NCBI GenBank assembly: GCA_025642065.1
Contig: JAODUP010000677.1
Coordinates: 272,501-336,500 of the forward strand
Length of the DNA: 64,000 bases
Origin: Paralvinella palmiformis
Lineage: Eukaryota; Annelida; Polychaeta; Terebellida; Alvinellidae
Direction: 5' to 3'
Each line of letters opens with the position of its first letter. Position 1 is the stretch's first letter. Of the stretch, positions 54,345 through 64,000 are shown one piece after another. The notes under the pieces are model-generated. The model had not been told where the DNA came from. It did not search any database and saw nothing but the letters and a program-made list of their open reading frames with translations. Position numbers and translations under genes: made by a program.

Positions 54345-55370
54345 TGCAAGTCATTTCAGCATTTAAAAATCTGCTATAAATATGATATTGAATAAATTAT
54401 CAATTATTGTACGCGAGAAAAATACTATTAAAAAAGGCTTTAGTTAAAACAATGTGAAATTATATGTTCCCCTTGATGAAGGCTTCATAAAGGTATCGCT
54501 TTGAAGATGGTAATTAAGCGATAATTAAGATAAGGAGGTAATTAGCATTCTGCGAGTTTACTATCAAAATCTACACGATGTCAACAAAACAAAAATTTGA
54601 ATGTTTAATATGATATCTAGATGTACATTTTTTTATTTTTTTTATTTTCTCCCTTCACGTTATGGATTTTCTGTGATAGTGACACAAAAAAAATGGAACA
54701 TTGTGATGCTCGTATGACAACATACTCCCTAAAGCTCCCCTGTCATCATTCCAGTCATGAATGGAAAAAGCTTTGATATTCCTCGCCTCGCCCCAAACAA
54801 CTACACCCCCCCCCCCCCCAGACCATTTTCCTATTATAACTTCTACAGTTCTGTTCGTACTAACTCTATAAGGGGAGGGTCCCAATGAGCCTTATGGAGA
54901 TTGTTATTAAATTAAAGCGATTTGTCATGGAGATCACTTGGTATGAATTTCAAGAAATAAAAATTGTTTGTCATGTTTTAAATTTGATCAATTTACGTTC
55001 TCGTCTGGTGAGAAAAACAAAAATCAAACAAAACCAAATTAAACTACCGCGTCTGGGGAGTCTGTTTTCATCTTATGCGGGGACAGTCTTATTGATCAAT
55101 GGTTTATCTTGTAAGTTATGGCTTTAAATGTTTAAGGCTAACCCGGATGCGGTTATATCAATGTCGGCTCCGCTGTTTCCATTCTCGCATTCGAGACATT
55201 TTTCTGTTCGGGTGTGGCCTCTGTAATGTGCGTTTTGTGGAAATTGTAAATAAAGTTCAGTGGAACACAGTACTGTGTGGCCCTCTGCTCGTTTTGTCGA
55301 CCATATTTCACGACCGCCAACGTACACAAAGAAAGTTCCAGTGTGGGCAGCCTCTACACCCAATAGTCCT
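54345..55370. other. Intergenic: no recognised gene
   Basis: AT-rich to 55050, then more balanced. Open frames 54885-55127 and 55124-55363 (-) lack known motifs. Confidence 0.4.
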
Positions 55371-55389
55371 CACGTCGACCACCAATCAT

Positions 55390-55800
55390 CCTCCCAACCA
55401 CCCACCCACCCACTCACCCACCCACCGACCAAACCTCAGCCACCCTTTTCATTCCCTGAGAGCAACTTCATCACGTTCACCTGTTGGCGAAAATCACTGT
55501 CCAAGTTCCATCACTTATGCCGCTTTTCTCGGCCAACCTTCCACGGAGATCATCGGCGTGGATGGGGCTGCTAGGCCATTGTTTAGACAAGTCTCGGTCT
55601 ACAACTGTACTGAGAGAGAGAGAGAGAGAGAGAGAGCATTGCGGCCAAAGATCTATGGTTGGCCAAGTGAACACAACTCTTGGCTGTTTGTGTTGTACGA
55701 AAACAAACGTTTCACCGGGGATTCCAGCGAGATATCAGACTTCGGACTGCTTACGTTATCCGGGATTCTACACACAAACACGTAAACACACTAACGCGCG

Positions 55801-55843
<43 letters not shown>
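55390..55843. repeat. Low-complexity CCACCCA, (GA)n and (CA)n tracts
   Basis: CCCA/CCAC units at 55395-55428, GA tract 55612-55635, GC/CA tract 55795-55843. Confidence 0.85.
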
Positions 55844-55845
<2 letters not shown>

Positions 55846-56439
55846 ACTCCCCAATTATAACTGTCATGTCTCTTTCCGGTGATGTGAAACAACAGAAAGC
55901 TGATAAAGTAGTTATACGTACGTTTCAGTATGAAAAATATCCACTTAGAGAGAAGAACCTGATGAATCATCCAGATGTTGAATTCACGATTGCTGTTTCT
56001 CGGCACCGGAGGCTAAAACAAGACAAAAAGACAAATTCGGATTGCGACTCAGCAATGATGATGCTTTGAAAAACTAATCCCTTTGAAGTACATTTCGTCC
56101 AACTGAACGATAAAAAGAAAGCCGTTTGTCAATTATTCTGTAGTAAATCATATCACTTTGTGTATATAACCGTATTAACAAGTGTAATTTATATTATGAA
56201 TTGGGCAAAAAAAGGGCGAGAGGGGGGCTAAAACAAGGAATAGACTAGTAAAACCCTAATTTTTGTCATATTTTTCGTAATATATCCGAGAATTGCGATC
56301 AATCAATCAAAGTTCATATACGAATTTTGACACGACAAATTTGTGCTAATGCTCTAAGCTTACGGAAGACGTAAATGATGGGCAATCTGGAACTTTATTA
56401 TGGTCTACACAACATTATAAGTTATCTATCATAAAGTAG

Positions 56440-56560
56440 TGGACGCTTCCATGGCTCATTTGGAAGAGCGCGGCGCTGCAGACTTCCGGGTCTCTGTTCG
56501 AATCTCGATAATATACTTGTGTCTTCGAGGTGTTTCATCTGATCATTTCAATTCCTATGG
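56440..56560 (+). mobile_element. tRNA-derived SINE copy (family A)
   Basis: Head GGCTCATTTGGAAGAGCGCGGCGCTGCAG (A box and anticodon-like part), B box TGTTCGAATCTCG near 56498, then CGAGGTGTTTCATCTGATC. The 25-bp minisatellite begins where its body should continue. Confidence 0.65.
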
Positions 56561-56574
56561 AGCTGTTTCGGGTT

Positions 56575-57040
56575 TGTCAGAGGACACAAATGATGTTTTA
56601 AGTCAGAGGACACAAATGACATCTTAAGTCAGAGACACAAATGACATCTTAAGTCAGAGACATAAATGACATCTTAAGTCAGAGACACAAATGACATCTT
56701 AAGTCAGAGACACAAATGACATCTTAAGTCAGAGACACAAATGACATCTTAAGTCAGAGACACAAATGACATCTTAAGTCAGAGACACAAATGACATCTT
56801 AAGTCAGAGACACAAATGACATCTTTTAAGTCAGAGGACACAAATGACGTGTTAAGTCAGAGACATAAATGACATCTTAAGTCAGAGGACACAAATGACA
56901 TCTTAAGTCAGAGACACAAATGACATCTTAAGTCAGAGGACAAAAATGACATCTTAAGTCAGAGGACACAAATGACATTTTAAGTCAGAGACACAAATGA
57001 GGTCTTAAGTCAGAGACACAAAAGACGTCTTAAGTCAGTG
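56575..57040 (+). repeat. 25/26-bp minisatellite, about 18 copies
   Basis: Unit GTCAGAGACACAAATGACAT plus CTTAA; some units read GTCAGAGGACAC (26 bp). The ends show more variants (GACGT, GAGGT, AAGACGT) than the middle. Confidence 0.97.
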
Positions 57041-57439
57041 ATGGTCATTAACAGACAAAAGAAGACACATTATTGTCTTCATTTTTCGTGTATCTATTGT
57101 TGTCTTACCCGTCTATATTGTAATTCTTATTAAGCGAACTCTAACATGTTCTTCAGTTGACTCAACTATGAGCCATTACTCGGCAATTTGGAGCTCTGGA
57201 AATTAGTTCTTGCCTCAAGTAAAGTATGAAGTTCTTAGACTGTGTACGGGATTAGATATGAACACTCCCCCGCCCCCCTCAAAGCAACTAACCAAAGCCT
57301 CAACAAATACCGATATTTCGTTTTTCTCCAAATAAGTTTTTAGATTCTCCAAACTACCCCAGACATCGTCCAGCAAAAATTAGCATTCCTACACCACCAC
57401 AATTTAATATTTCTATACGCGAAATTATCCTGTTTTACA

Positions 57440-57602
57440 GTAGAACATTGTACGCTAAATGGACCTAGCCACCTCCAAATGTAATGAGTTAAATTGAGTG
57501 ATGAAACAACCACCAGTCTCATAAGCATGTCGGGATTTGAACCGAGGAACTATACATGTCGATGGCCAACGGCGCTACTTGTTGGACAATGGAGACGTCT
57601 GA
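57440..57602 (-). mobile_element. tRNA-derived SINE copy (family A)
   Basis: On the - strand AGACGTCTCCATTGTCCAAC, AAGTAGCGCCGTTGGCCATC, B-box-like CGGTTCAAATCCCG, then GGTGGTTGTTTCATCACTC, GGTGGCTAGGTCCATTTAGC. Confidence 0.65.
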
Positions 57603-57771
57603 CCTTCTCGTGTGAATTCGTTCATTAGCCGGGAAGTTTCCCGGCTCTCAACTCCAGCTATTAATTGTAGATTTCTGTATCTTTAATCGACACGCAGATC
57701 CAGAGTCCCTGTCATCGATTCAAAATTTCAACCACAGACTCAAAATTACAAATTCAAGATTGGAACATCAC

Positions 57772-57894
57772 CTCAGTAGTAAAGTTTCTCATGACGGCCA
57801 GGGGACGATTCTGCAACCCGTTAGTGTAGTCCACCGCATTACGGACCTCTTGTACGAGGATCAGTGCTGCCCGTAGTTTGTTGGATGGTACATC
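57772..57894 (-). CDS. Candidate coding exon of an unidentified gene
   Basis: On the - strand a T-rich tract and CATGAAG (AG at 57895-57896) precede 41 open codons, followed by donor-like GTGATG. Phase would be 0/0. It reads DVPSNKLRAALILVQEVRNA then VDYTNGLQNRPLAVMRNFTT, ending E. Composition is protein-like and GC at third positions is higher than in neighbouring DNA. No family was recognised, no other exon of the same gene was found in the window, and chance is possible. Confidence 0.28.
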
Positions 57895-57959
57895 CTTCAT
57901 GAAAAAAATAATGTTGGATGTTTATCTCGGTCATACGTCCGAGATATAACTAGCACCGA

Positions 57960-58370
57960 TGTTAAACAGCCCACTCATCCACTCACTCTTTCACTCGATC
58001 ACCTGCAAAATATCAGAGTTCTTTGAGGAGATTTTCCCCGCACGTTTTCCTGAGCATGGAACTCCTGTCATACACAGTCTTATAAAATAACTTCAGTACG
58101 AATAAATACTAATAGTCGATCAGAGGTCTAGATTATAGATAAGTAAGTTAGATTCCCCCCTTTTTTCCTATAAAGTTGATTGTTGATTAAACATATAATT
58201 TCGACCCCGGTCGTTCACCGTGTCGACATTGCGCGCCTCAATCTATGAGACAAAAATGGTGAAATGAAACTATATCGATGGCCTACATAACACAATTCCC
58301 TGTTTTACATTACCTCATCCCCCTCGTACGGGCCCTTATCGGCCCCGTGTCGGCCAAACAGCATCGTTTG
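57960..58370. other. Intergenic: nothing recognised
   Basis: No motif-bearing frame or repeat family. Confidence 0.5.
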
Positions 58371-58414
58371 TTAGGATAATGGAAGGATTTCTAATGAGTA
58401 GGCTCTTCCACATC

Positions 58415-58428
58415 CCACCAGGTGGCGC
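58415..58428 (+). promoter_or_regulatory. CTCF-like motif, full consensus match
   Basis: CCACCAGGTGGCGC fits CCASYAGRKGGCRS at every position. It lies within a CpG-containing complex block at 58330-58570. Function is inferred from the motif only. Confidence 0.5.
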
Positions 58429-58596
58429 ACACTCCGGATACCGGACGTGGCTGCCGGAAGTGCTGTGGGATCACGAACCGTCGAGTGTGTTATCGTTTGT
58501 GAATTATCGTTTCTCGTGCGATATTAATTTATTTATTCCTAGGTTCGGAAAATATTCGGCAGATTGATGAACCCGCTGTACTAGGGCTCTATATCT

Positions 58597-58598
<2 letters not shown>

Positions 58599-58643
<45 letters not shown>

Positions 58644-58668
58644 TGTAGAGAGAGAGATAGAGAGAGCG
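58599..58668. repeat. (GT)n(GA)n microsatellite
   Basis: Long GT tract followed by AGAG units. Confidence 0.93.
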
Positions 58669-59070
58669 TTTCTGTTTACAGTTGTCCGTGGTACTATTTA
58701 ACTGTTAAATTTTGCTAATTTGTCTCCTTTTACCATTATCTATTCCAAGTTGTCTCAGTGATTAGCTCCGATGTGTCACATTATCTTATCTACAGCCTTA
58801 TGACGATAATGACTTATCTCTAATGACTGACATGTGCCATAGACCGTGTAGTCTGTATCTTAACGTAATAAGTCAGTTAACAAAGTGTGCGCTTCATCAA
58901 CCATAAATCGTTTTATATTGTCAAATCACACTCGCTTCTTCTACTAATCTTTGTTTATTTCAAGTAGACACGCTCAGTGCTTATCTCTCTTCTTCGGTCG
59001 CCAGAGTTTATTTCATATTTTTATTTAATTTTTATCGTCGTTTCTCTATAACTTGACTCTCCATAAAACG

Positions 59071-59072
<2 letters not shown>

Positions 59073-59107
<35 letters not shown>
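59073..59107. repeat. (TA)n microsatellite
   Basis: About 17 TA units. Confidence 0.93.
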
Positions 59108-59109
<2 letters not shown>

Positions 59110-59324
59110 CTATTAGCTGTACAACGACACAGGCCTCCCCCTCATTTGATTAATTAAATATTTCATTACTTAAATTATAAACGTAGGTATTGTTTATTTC
59201 AATTGAAATAAATTTTAGTTGTAAGTAGAATGCGTGGCTGCTTTATTTAGTCTAGCGCAGGTTTCAGCAGCGACGAGTGGTCGAAGGGTCAACGTCTTGG
59301 AAAATTAGATCATCAGACTGAAGC

Positions 59325-59425
59325 CTTTTAGTGATGGATGAAACATCCCATAAATACGAGTAGCGGAAGGATTCGAACTCACACCCCGGGCGTTTGTGTG
59401 CAATGTGCTATCTGAATGTCATAAC
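59325..59425 (-). mobile_element. tRNA-derived SINE copy (family A-like)
   Basis: On the - strand GACATTCAGATAGCACATTG, B box GAGTTCGAATCC, then TATTTATGGGATGTTTCATCC. Confidence 0.6.
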
Positions 59426-59623
59426 TTAATGGATTATAAATATGACTATATTTTCTTGGCGCTAAAATAAATAAAATAAAATGTATAGTTACATTTATGA
59501 CTTTTATGACGCAAGAAGGTTCAACAGGATGCCTAATGTAAATACTTAAAAATGGAATAGATCCACGTTAATTTATTTATGAGCCGTTTGTTATATGATT
59601 CATGACAAAAAGATGGGTGTGTG

Positions 59624-59868
59624 GGTGGGTGAGTGGTTTGGGTGAGTGAGTGAGTGAGTGAGTTTATGAGTGAGTGAGTGAGTTTATGAGTGAGTGAGTT
59701 TATGAGTGAGTGAGTGAGTGAGTGAGTGATTTGAGTGAGTGAGTGAGTGAGTGAGTGAGTGAGTGAGTGAGTGAGTGAGTGAGTGAGTGAGTGAGTGAGT
59801 GAGTGAGTGAGTGAGTGAGTGAGTGAGTGAGTGAGTGAGTGAGTGAGTGAGTGAGTGGAGTAGTGAGT
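59624..59868. repeat. (GTGA)n tetranucleotide array, about 240 bp
   Basis: Starts with interrupted units (TTTATGAGTGAGTGAG repeated) and then runs pure GAGT for over 120 bp. Confidence 0.97.
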
Positions 59869-60032
59869 GATAAAGCCATCTACTCTGACAACCCTTCAGT
59901 CACAAGGCCGCAGTAGGCCGATTCTAAACAGGGATATTACGAGATGGTTACTTGGAGTAGCCATCTTCAATTAGATACTAAATGAATCAGACATGTCCTA
60001 TTCAACGTATAATTTGTATTCTTATCTAAAGG

Positions 60033-60311
60033 TCACCTTGACCTATAATCTGGCCCGTTGAATGTATGTCTAAAATAAATGCTAGTGTATTCTCCGATGT
60101 TTATCACAAATATTTCGTCAAAACATCTATCCGACCAGTTGTCCGTAGATTCGACCGATGAGACTATAAAACAAAGTGGCCAGCGCTTTATCATCTCAGC
60201 CAATATACCTCTAATCTGACAGGATGTCATTACTTTATCATCGCCCACTAACCATCCACGTAACGGTGACGTCACATCATTAGACGCAGGTGTCCCTGGC
60301 TTAAACCACAA
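60033..60311 (-). other. Unrecognised 92-codon open frame
   Basis: Contains WLVGDDKVMTSCQIRGILAE and MIKRWPLCFIV. Not repetitive, and composition is plausible for protein, but no family or splice structure supports it. Confidence 0.15.
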
Positions 60312-60567
60312 ATCCTTATTCCGGCATTAAGTTATCCTTTCAGGATGCCAGGATTTAGGCGTGTACATCCGGTGTCCTGGTTAAGATCGGGATCAACCAA
60401 ACAAGGACAAAACATCATAATAAAATAAAGTGTCAGATATGTTGATGTTTTCTGTTGATAATAATGTAATGAGTATGTTAAAGATTATTACTGGTTTTGG
60501 TTTGATTTGAATAAAACTACTCAGAATTGATAAACGTATTCATGAAATCCAATAATAAATTTCTAGA

Positions 60568-60641
60568 GTATTATAATATATTATAATATATTATAATATA
60601 TTATAATATATTATAATATATTATAATATATTATAATATAC
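60568..60641. repeat. 10-bp (TTATAATATA)n satellite
   Basis: About seven near-perfect copies, each a near-palindrome. Confidence 0.95.
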
Positions 60642-60649
60642 AAAACTCG

Positions 60650-61260
60650 AATTTCTAGATAACCCCCAAAAATCTAAAATTGTTGCCATGACAACTGTTC
60701 TTATAATAGTTTATTTCAATTGTTATCCACACAAGTATTGGCTGTTGTTGTTGTTGTTGTTGTTGATTGTGTTGTTATATTTATTTATTAAACTGATTTC
60801 CTTCATTGCACTCATATTTTAATTTTTTGAATGCATTATTGTCAAATACCTGTATATTTTATAGTCCATTGTTTAATAATTGTGTGTAACTATGGATAAC
60901 AACCTTTTAACGACCTCTAACTTCATCCAGAAGGACACAGCGAACAAATTCAAAATCCAGAATTAACAGGACTGTATCCTGAAAAAGCCATAACTGAGCA
61001 ATTATTTATATTAGTAAGATTGATAACATGGAAGTTATTAACTGACATAATGTAGTCTCATTTGTAGGCTCATTCTGGATCTCCGATTATGATCTTTGTT
61101 GGTATAAATATCCAACATACGGGGCTTTAGGTTGGCGGATTCGGGGCGAACTGTAATCAGGAGTCACTAACAAACTAACTTTAATTAAATATTATTTACA
61201 AATAAATATTCATAAAGAGTGAAGTTGTACTTGTAAAGGTTGAATAATCTACCATAAATG
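60650..61260. other. Intergenic: nothing recognised
   Basis: A (TTG)n tract at 60740-60767; otherwise AT-rich sequence. Confidence 0.5.
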
Positions 61261-61264
61261 ATTC

Positions 61265-61370
61265 AGAAATTGATAGATAGACATACAATCAGACAAACAA
61301 ACAGACAGATAAAGAAAAAGACAGAAAGACAGATAAAGAAATAGACAGACAGACAGACAGATAAAGAAAA

Positions 61371-61405
<35 letters not shown>

Positions 61406-61601
61406 TAAAAAGATATTTCAGACAGACAGATAAGCAGACAGACAGAGAAACAAAAAGACAAACAGAGAGACAGATAGATAGGCAGGTAGACAGATATTAA
61501 AACAGCTGGACAGACAGACAGACAAATGGATAGATAGACAGACCAAAAGATACTGAGAGATCAACAAAAAGGCAGACATGCGGACAGACAGGCAAACGGA
61601 C

Positions 61602-61649
<48 letters not shown>

Positions 61650-61775
61650 ACAGACAAAAGACAGATAAAAAGAAAAGACACTGAGACAGACAGACAGACA
61701 AACAGGCAGATAGACATCGAAACAGACAGACAGACAAAAAGATGGACAGATAGACAGACAGACAAGCAGGAAGCT
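61265..61775. repeat. Degenerate (GACA)n array with an internal (TA)n
   Basis: About 500 bp of CAGA/GACA units with AAAG and TAGA variants; a TA tract is inserted at 61603-61646. The open frames on both strands are only repeat translation. Confidence 0.97.
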
Positions 61776-61859
61776 TATCTACAAATATATAAAGAGAAAC
61801 AATACGGTTTATATTTAACACACACACACACACACAATTGCTACTAGTGCGTTGACCCA

Positions 61860-62200
61860 TTGGAATGACATTTAACAAATTCTTCACGACTCAATTTAAT
61901 CCTAGACCCGACATGTGTATAAAACATATTTGCCATATTTTCAAATATTATAAGGATGTTTTACCCAGTATAATGGAACCGTGTACATTGTTTTACATAT
62001 AACGCTCTATTTGAGAATGTCACACAATTCGACAATGGTGGAGGGGGGGGTTCGAATGAAACAAATGAGTATTATTTCAACATTGTTTTTATATCTATAT
62101 TCTGAAAGTATTTTTGTCAATAATAAATACTCCATCTCCGATTTCAAAATACTCATGTAGGTTTAAGTACTCGTAGCGTTGTAATTGAGTACATTCGTAA
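61860..62200. other. Intergenic: nothing recognised
   Basis: AT-rich; a short G run at 62041-62050. Confidence 0.5.
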
Positions 62201-62204
62201 GGCA

Positions 62205-62295
62205 TTACACACGCACGCACGCATACACAGAGAGAGAAGGGAGGGCATGCACGCATGCACACACACACACACACCGAGAGAGAGAGAGGGGGAGA
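62205..62295. repeat. (CA)n/(GCAC)n/(GA)n mixed repeat
   Basis: ACACGCACGCACGCAT, then CACACA and GAGAGA units; another CT/GT tract at 62563-62609. Confidence 0.9.
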
Positions 62296-62794
62296 TAGGG
62301 TGATAGTTCAAATATTTGTTATAAATGCCAAACGATTTAGGAAGTTCTCATATACACATGTTCTGGTCACGTGACAGACGATTTAAGTGGGCAGACGATA
62401 ATTAGACTGAGTAAACAGGTAAGTAAAGCTAGCTCATGTAGGGGATGTTTATTTATTTTGACATCTGGTAAACATGCATGAAGATGTGGTAGAGATAAGA
62501 TTTTGTGCCGTGGCTGGTTTGTTTTCAACGGGAATCGTCTTGATGCACGTGGCTGCCAGATTATCTCTCTCTCTCTCTCTCTCTCTGTCTGTCTCTGTGT
62601 GTGTGTGTGAGATTTTTTTAGAAGGATCATATATTGTACAAATTACTTCTAAGTGATTCATTAGGGAGGAGTTGAGCCGTTTTAAGATGTGTATGCCTAT
62701 AATATTTCACCAGTTCCCTGAGAAAATTATATAACTTTGATTATCATTAACAAGAAGGCGCCTGCGTATGTGTGTCCGCGCGTGAGGAACTAAA

Positions 62795-62885
62795 ACACGC
62801 TAATTGGCCCACAACCGGTGCCATATGGCAGCGGAAGTGACGTCAGTGAACTAACTAGCTCCTAATTGGTCGGTTATTGGTGTCA
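62795..62885. promoter_or_regulatory. Promoter-like cluster: three ATTGG boxes, ETS and CRE sites
   Basis: ATTGG (reverse CCAAT) at 62803-62807, 62865-62869 and 62876-62880; GCGGAAGTG (ETS type) at 62831-62839 overlapping a perfect CRE, TGACGTCA, at 62838-62845. A further CTATTGGC is at about 63047 and CGGAAGTG at 63093. The mix is typical of CpG-type promoters. The gene it might serve is not in the window, and direction is unknown. Confidence 0.4.
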
Positions 62886-62949
62886 CTCAGAAGAGAAGAA
62901 GTCATTAACTATCGCAGAAGTCGGCCAAGAAAACGACTTAACTTATATA

Positions 62950-63480
62950 ACTCTAGATATATCAGATAACGAGAGATTAGATAAGATAGTAGAGAAGCTA
63001 TCACCATTTAACTAACCTTCCATCGCTATTTCATACAATCGACCTGCTATTGGCTTATATTGTAAATAATAAGGGGGCGTGTTTTTTGGAAACGGAAGTG
63101 AGGGGTGGATGGAATAATAGGTCAGATTAGGTGATTAAGGTGGGTGATGATGGTGTATTGTTGTGTCAACCGGGAAAACCCCACCGAGGAATCCGGGTTT
63201 GTGATGGAACCAGTGGTCCTACATGAGTCCCCGGATCTGGCCCAGTGACTTTGTTAATCTAATTATGATAAGATATCAATACGTTGTGGGACACAGTGGC
63301 ATACGGAGAATAATTTTATTAATAGTGCTGGTTGCTTAGAAGGTTGATATTGGTTGTTGTGTGAGCGTGGGGGGAGGGGGCGTGATTAGATGGTTGGTGT
63401 CAGTTATCAGGAAGGGCAGTGCGAGTTGTTTTGTGGGTCAGAGCGTGTAGAAAATCGAATTGTAATGAGTGAGTCAGTGA
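62950..63480. other. Complex CpG-containing sequence, no gene recognised
   Basis: Non-repetitive; could be part of a 5' region or regulatory DNA linked to the cluster at 62.8 kb. Confidence 0.35.
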
Positions 63481-63578
63481 GTCAGTGGATCGATCTGTCT
63501 GTCGGTCAGTCAGTGCTATTTGGGCTGAATAAAATATCTGCAATTGATGTTTTCGTCGTCAATAAGAATTATAACTAC

Positions 63579-63582
<4 letters not shown>

Positions 63583-63625
<43 letters not shown>

Positions 63626-63668
63626 CACAAAAATCTGTGCTCACACCTTTATTATATGTAACACACAC

Positions 63669-63700
<32 letters not shown>

Positions 63701-63720
63701 TGTGTGTGTGTGGGGGGGAA
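63583..63720. repeat. (TA)n and (GA)n(GT)n tracts
   Basis: TA tract 63583-63626 and GA/GT tract 63667-63717. Confidence 0.93.
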
Positions 63721-63920
63721 TATTAACAATACAGTAAGCGGCTTGTATTATTATCCATCAACAAGTTGTAGCGATTATAAATATAATTATATCTTTATAA
63801 CATGGTAATAACTATATTAAGTATACCATATAATTGGGGGGAGGTGTACGCGCGCATAACAGTACACGTGCTCGGTAATATACTTTCTTTCGTATGAATT
63901 GAAGCTAAGATGAATGACCT

Positions 63921-63921
<1 letters not shown>

Positions 63922-63987
<66 letters not shown>
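63922..63987. repeat. (TA)n microsatellite at window end
   Basis: More than 30 TA units. Confidence 0.95.
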
Positions 63988-63990
<3 letters not shown>

Positions 63991-64000
63991 CCACATAATA

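Noticed and set aside
55099..55785. Open frame of 228 codons, longest in the window
   Set aside because: No known motif; it runs through CCCA and GA low-complexity tracts and has competing frames on both strands.
60033..60311. 92-codon open frame on the - strand as a gene
   Set aside because: No recognisable family, no partner exons, no promoter evidence; kept only as an unassigned frame.
61249..61887. Cys/Leu/Ser-rich open frames on the - strand and Asp/Arg/Gln-rich frames on the + strand
   Set aside because: Translations of the degenerate GACA array and its internal TA tract.

Overview
The window is eukaryotic nuclear DNA, most likely from a mollusc or another lophotrochozoan. Support for this is an AT-rich background, one gene with short exons and long introns with GT/AG borders, very many dinucleotide to tetranucleotide repeats, tRNA-derived SINEs, CR1-type LINE fragments, hAT and pogo-like DNA transposon remnants, and several minisatellites. 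The phylum is an inference; no species can be named from this sequence alone.

One protein-coding gene can be reconstructed with confidence. It is a complete peroxisomal carnitine O-octanoyltransferase (CROT) on the + strand, from the ATG at 9779 to the TAA at 42234. It has 16 coding exons if one copy of exon 9 is used. The joined reading frame is 1,890 nt (629 residues plus stop), and every junction is in phase. The protein carries the LPxLPxP family signature near the N-terminus, the catalytic HAPxDAM motif, the YHGRTET and STS substrate-binding motifs, and a C-terminal Ala-Lys-Leu peroxisomal targeting signal.

The main discovery is at exon 9, the 84-nt exon that starts exactly with the catalytic histidine codon. 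It is present three times in tandem: A at 21511-21594, B at 23409-23492 and C at 25999-26082. All three are open, 28 codons long, phase 0/0, preceded by AG, and keep H-A-P-x-D-A-M, but they differ strongly after that motif. B and C share several hundred bases of flanking intron, so they arose by a segmental duplication. B has AT where the donor GT should be. This is the architecture of mutually exclusive alternative exons, here exchanging the active-site segment of a lipid-metabolism enzyme. A degenerate minisatellite with the same unit lies on both sides of exon C.

Layout. 1-9.7 kb: AT-rich sequence upstream of the first recognised coding exon, with SINE, LINE, hAT and MITE-like debris. 9.7-34.5 kb: CROT exons 1-15, with LINE fragments, a 1.5-kb hAT remnant with palindromic subterminal repeats, and minisatellites of 82, 87 and 105 bp in the introns. 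34.5-42.1 kb: the 7.6-kb last intron, with a perfect 21-bp hairpin, CTCF-like motifs and a CpG-rich patch. 42.1-42.7 kb: last exon and a candidate 3' end. 42.7-64 kb: no recognised gene. This part holds SINEs, a pogo/Tigger-like MITE with TA target duplication, minisatellites of 36 and 25 bp, long GTGA and GACA arrays, patches of more complex CpG-containing sequence that may be regulatory, one candidate exon on the - strand (57772-57894), and a promoter-like cluster of ETS, CRE and CCAAT motifs near 62.8 kb.
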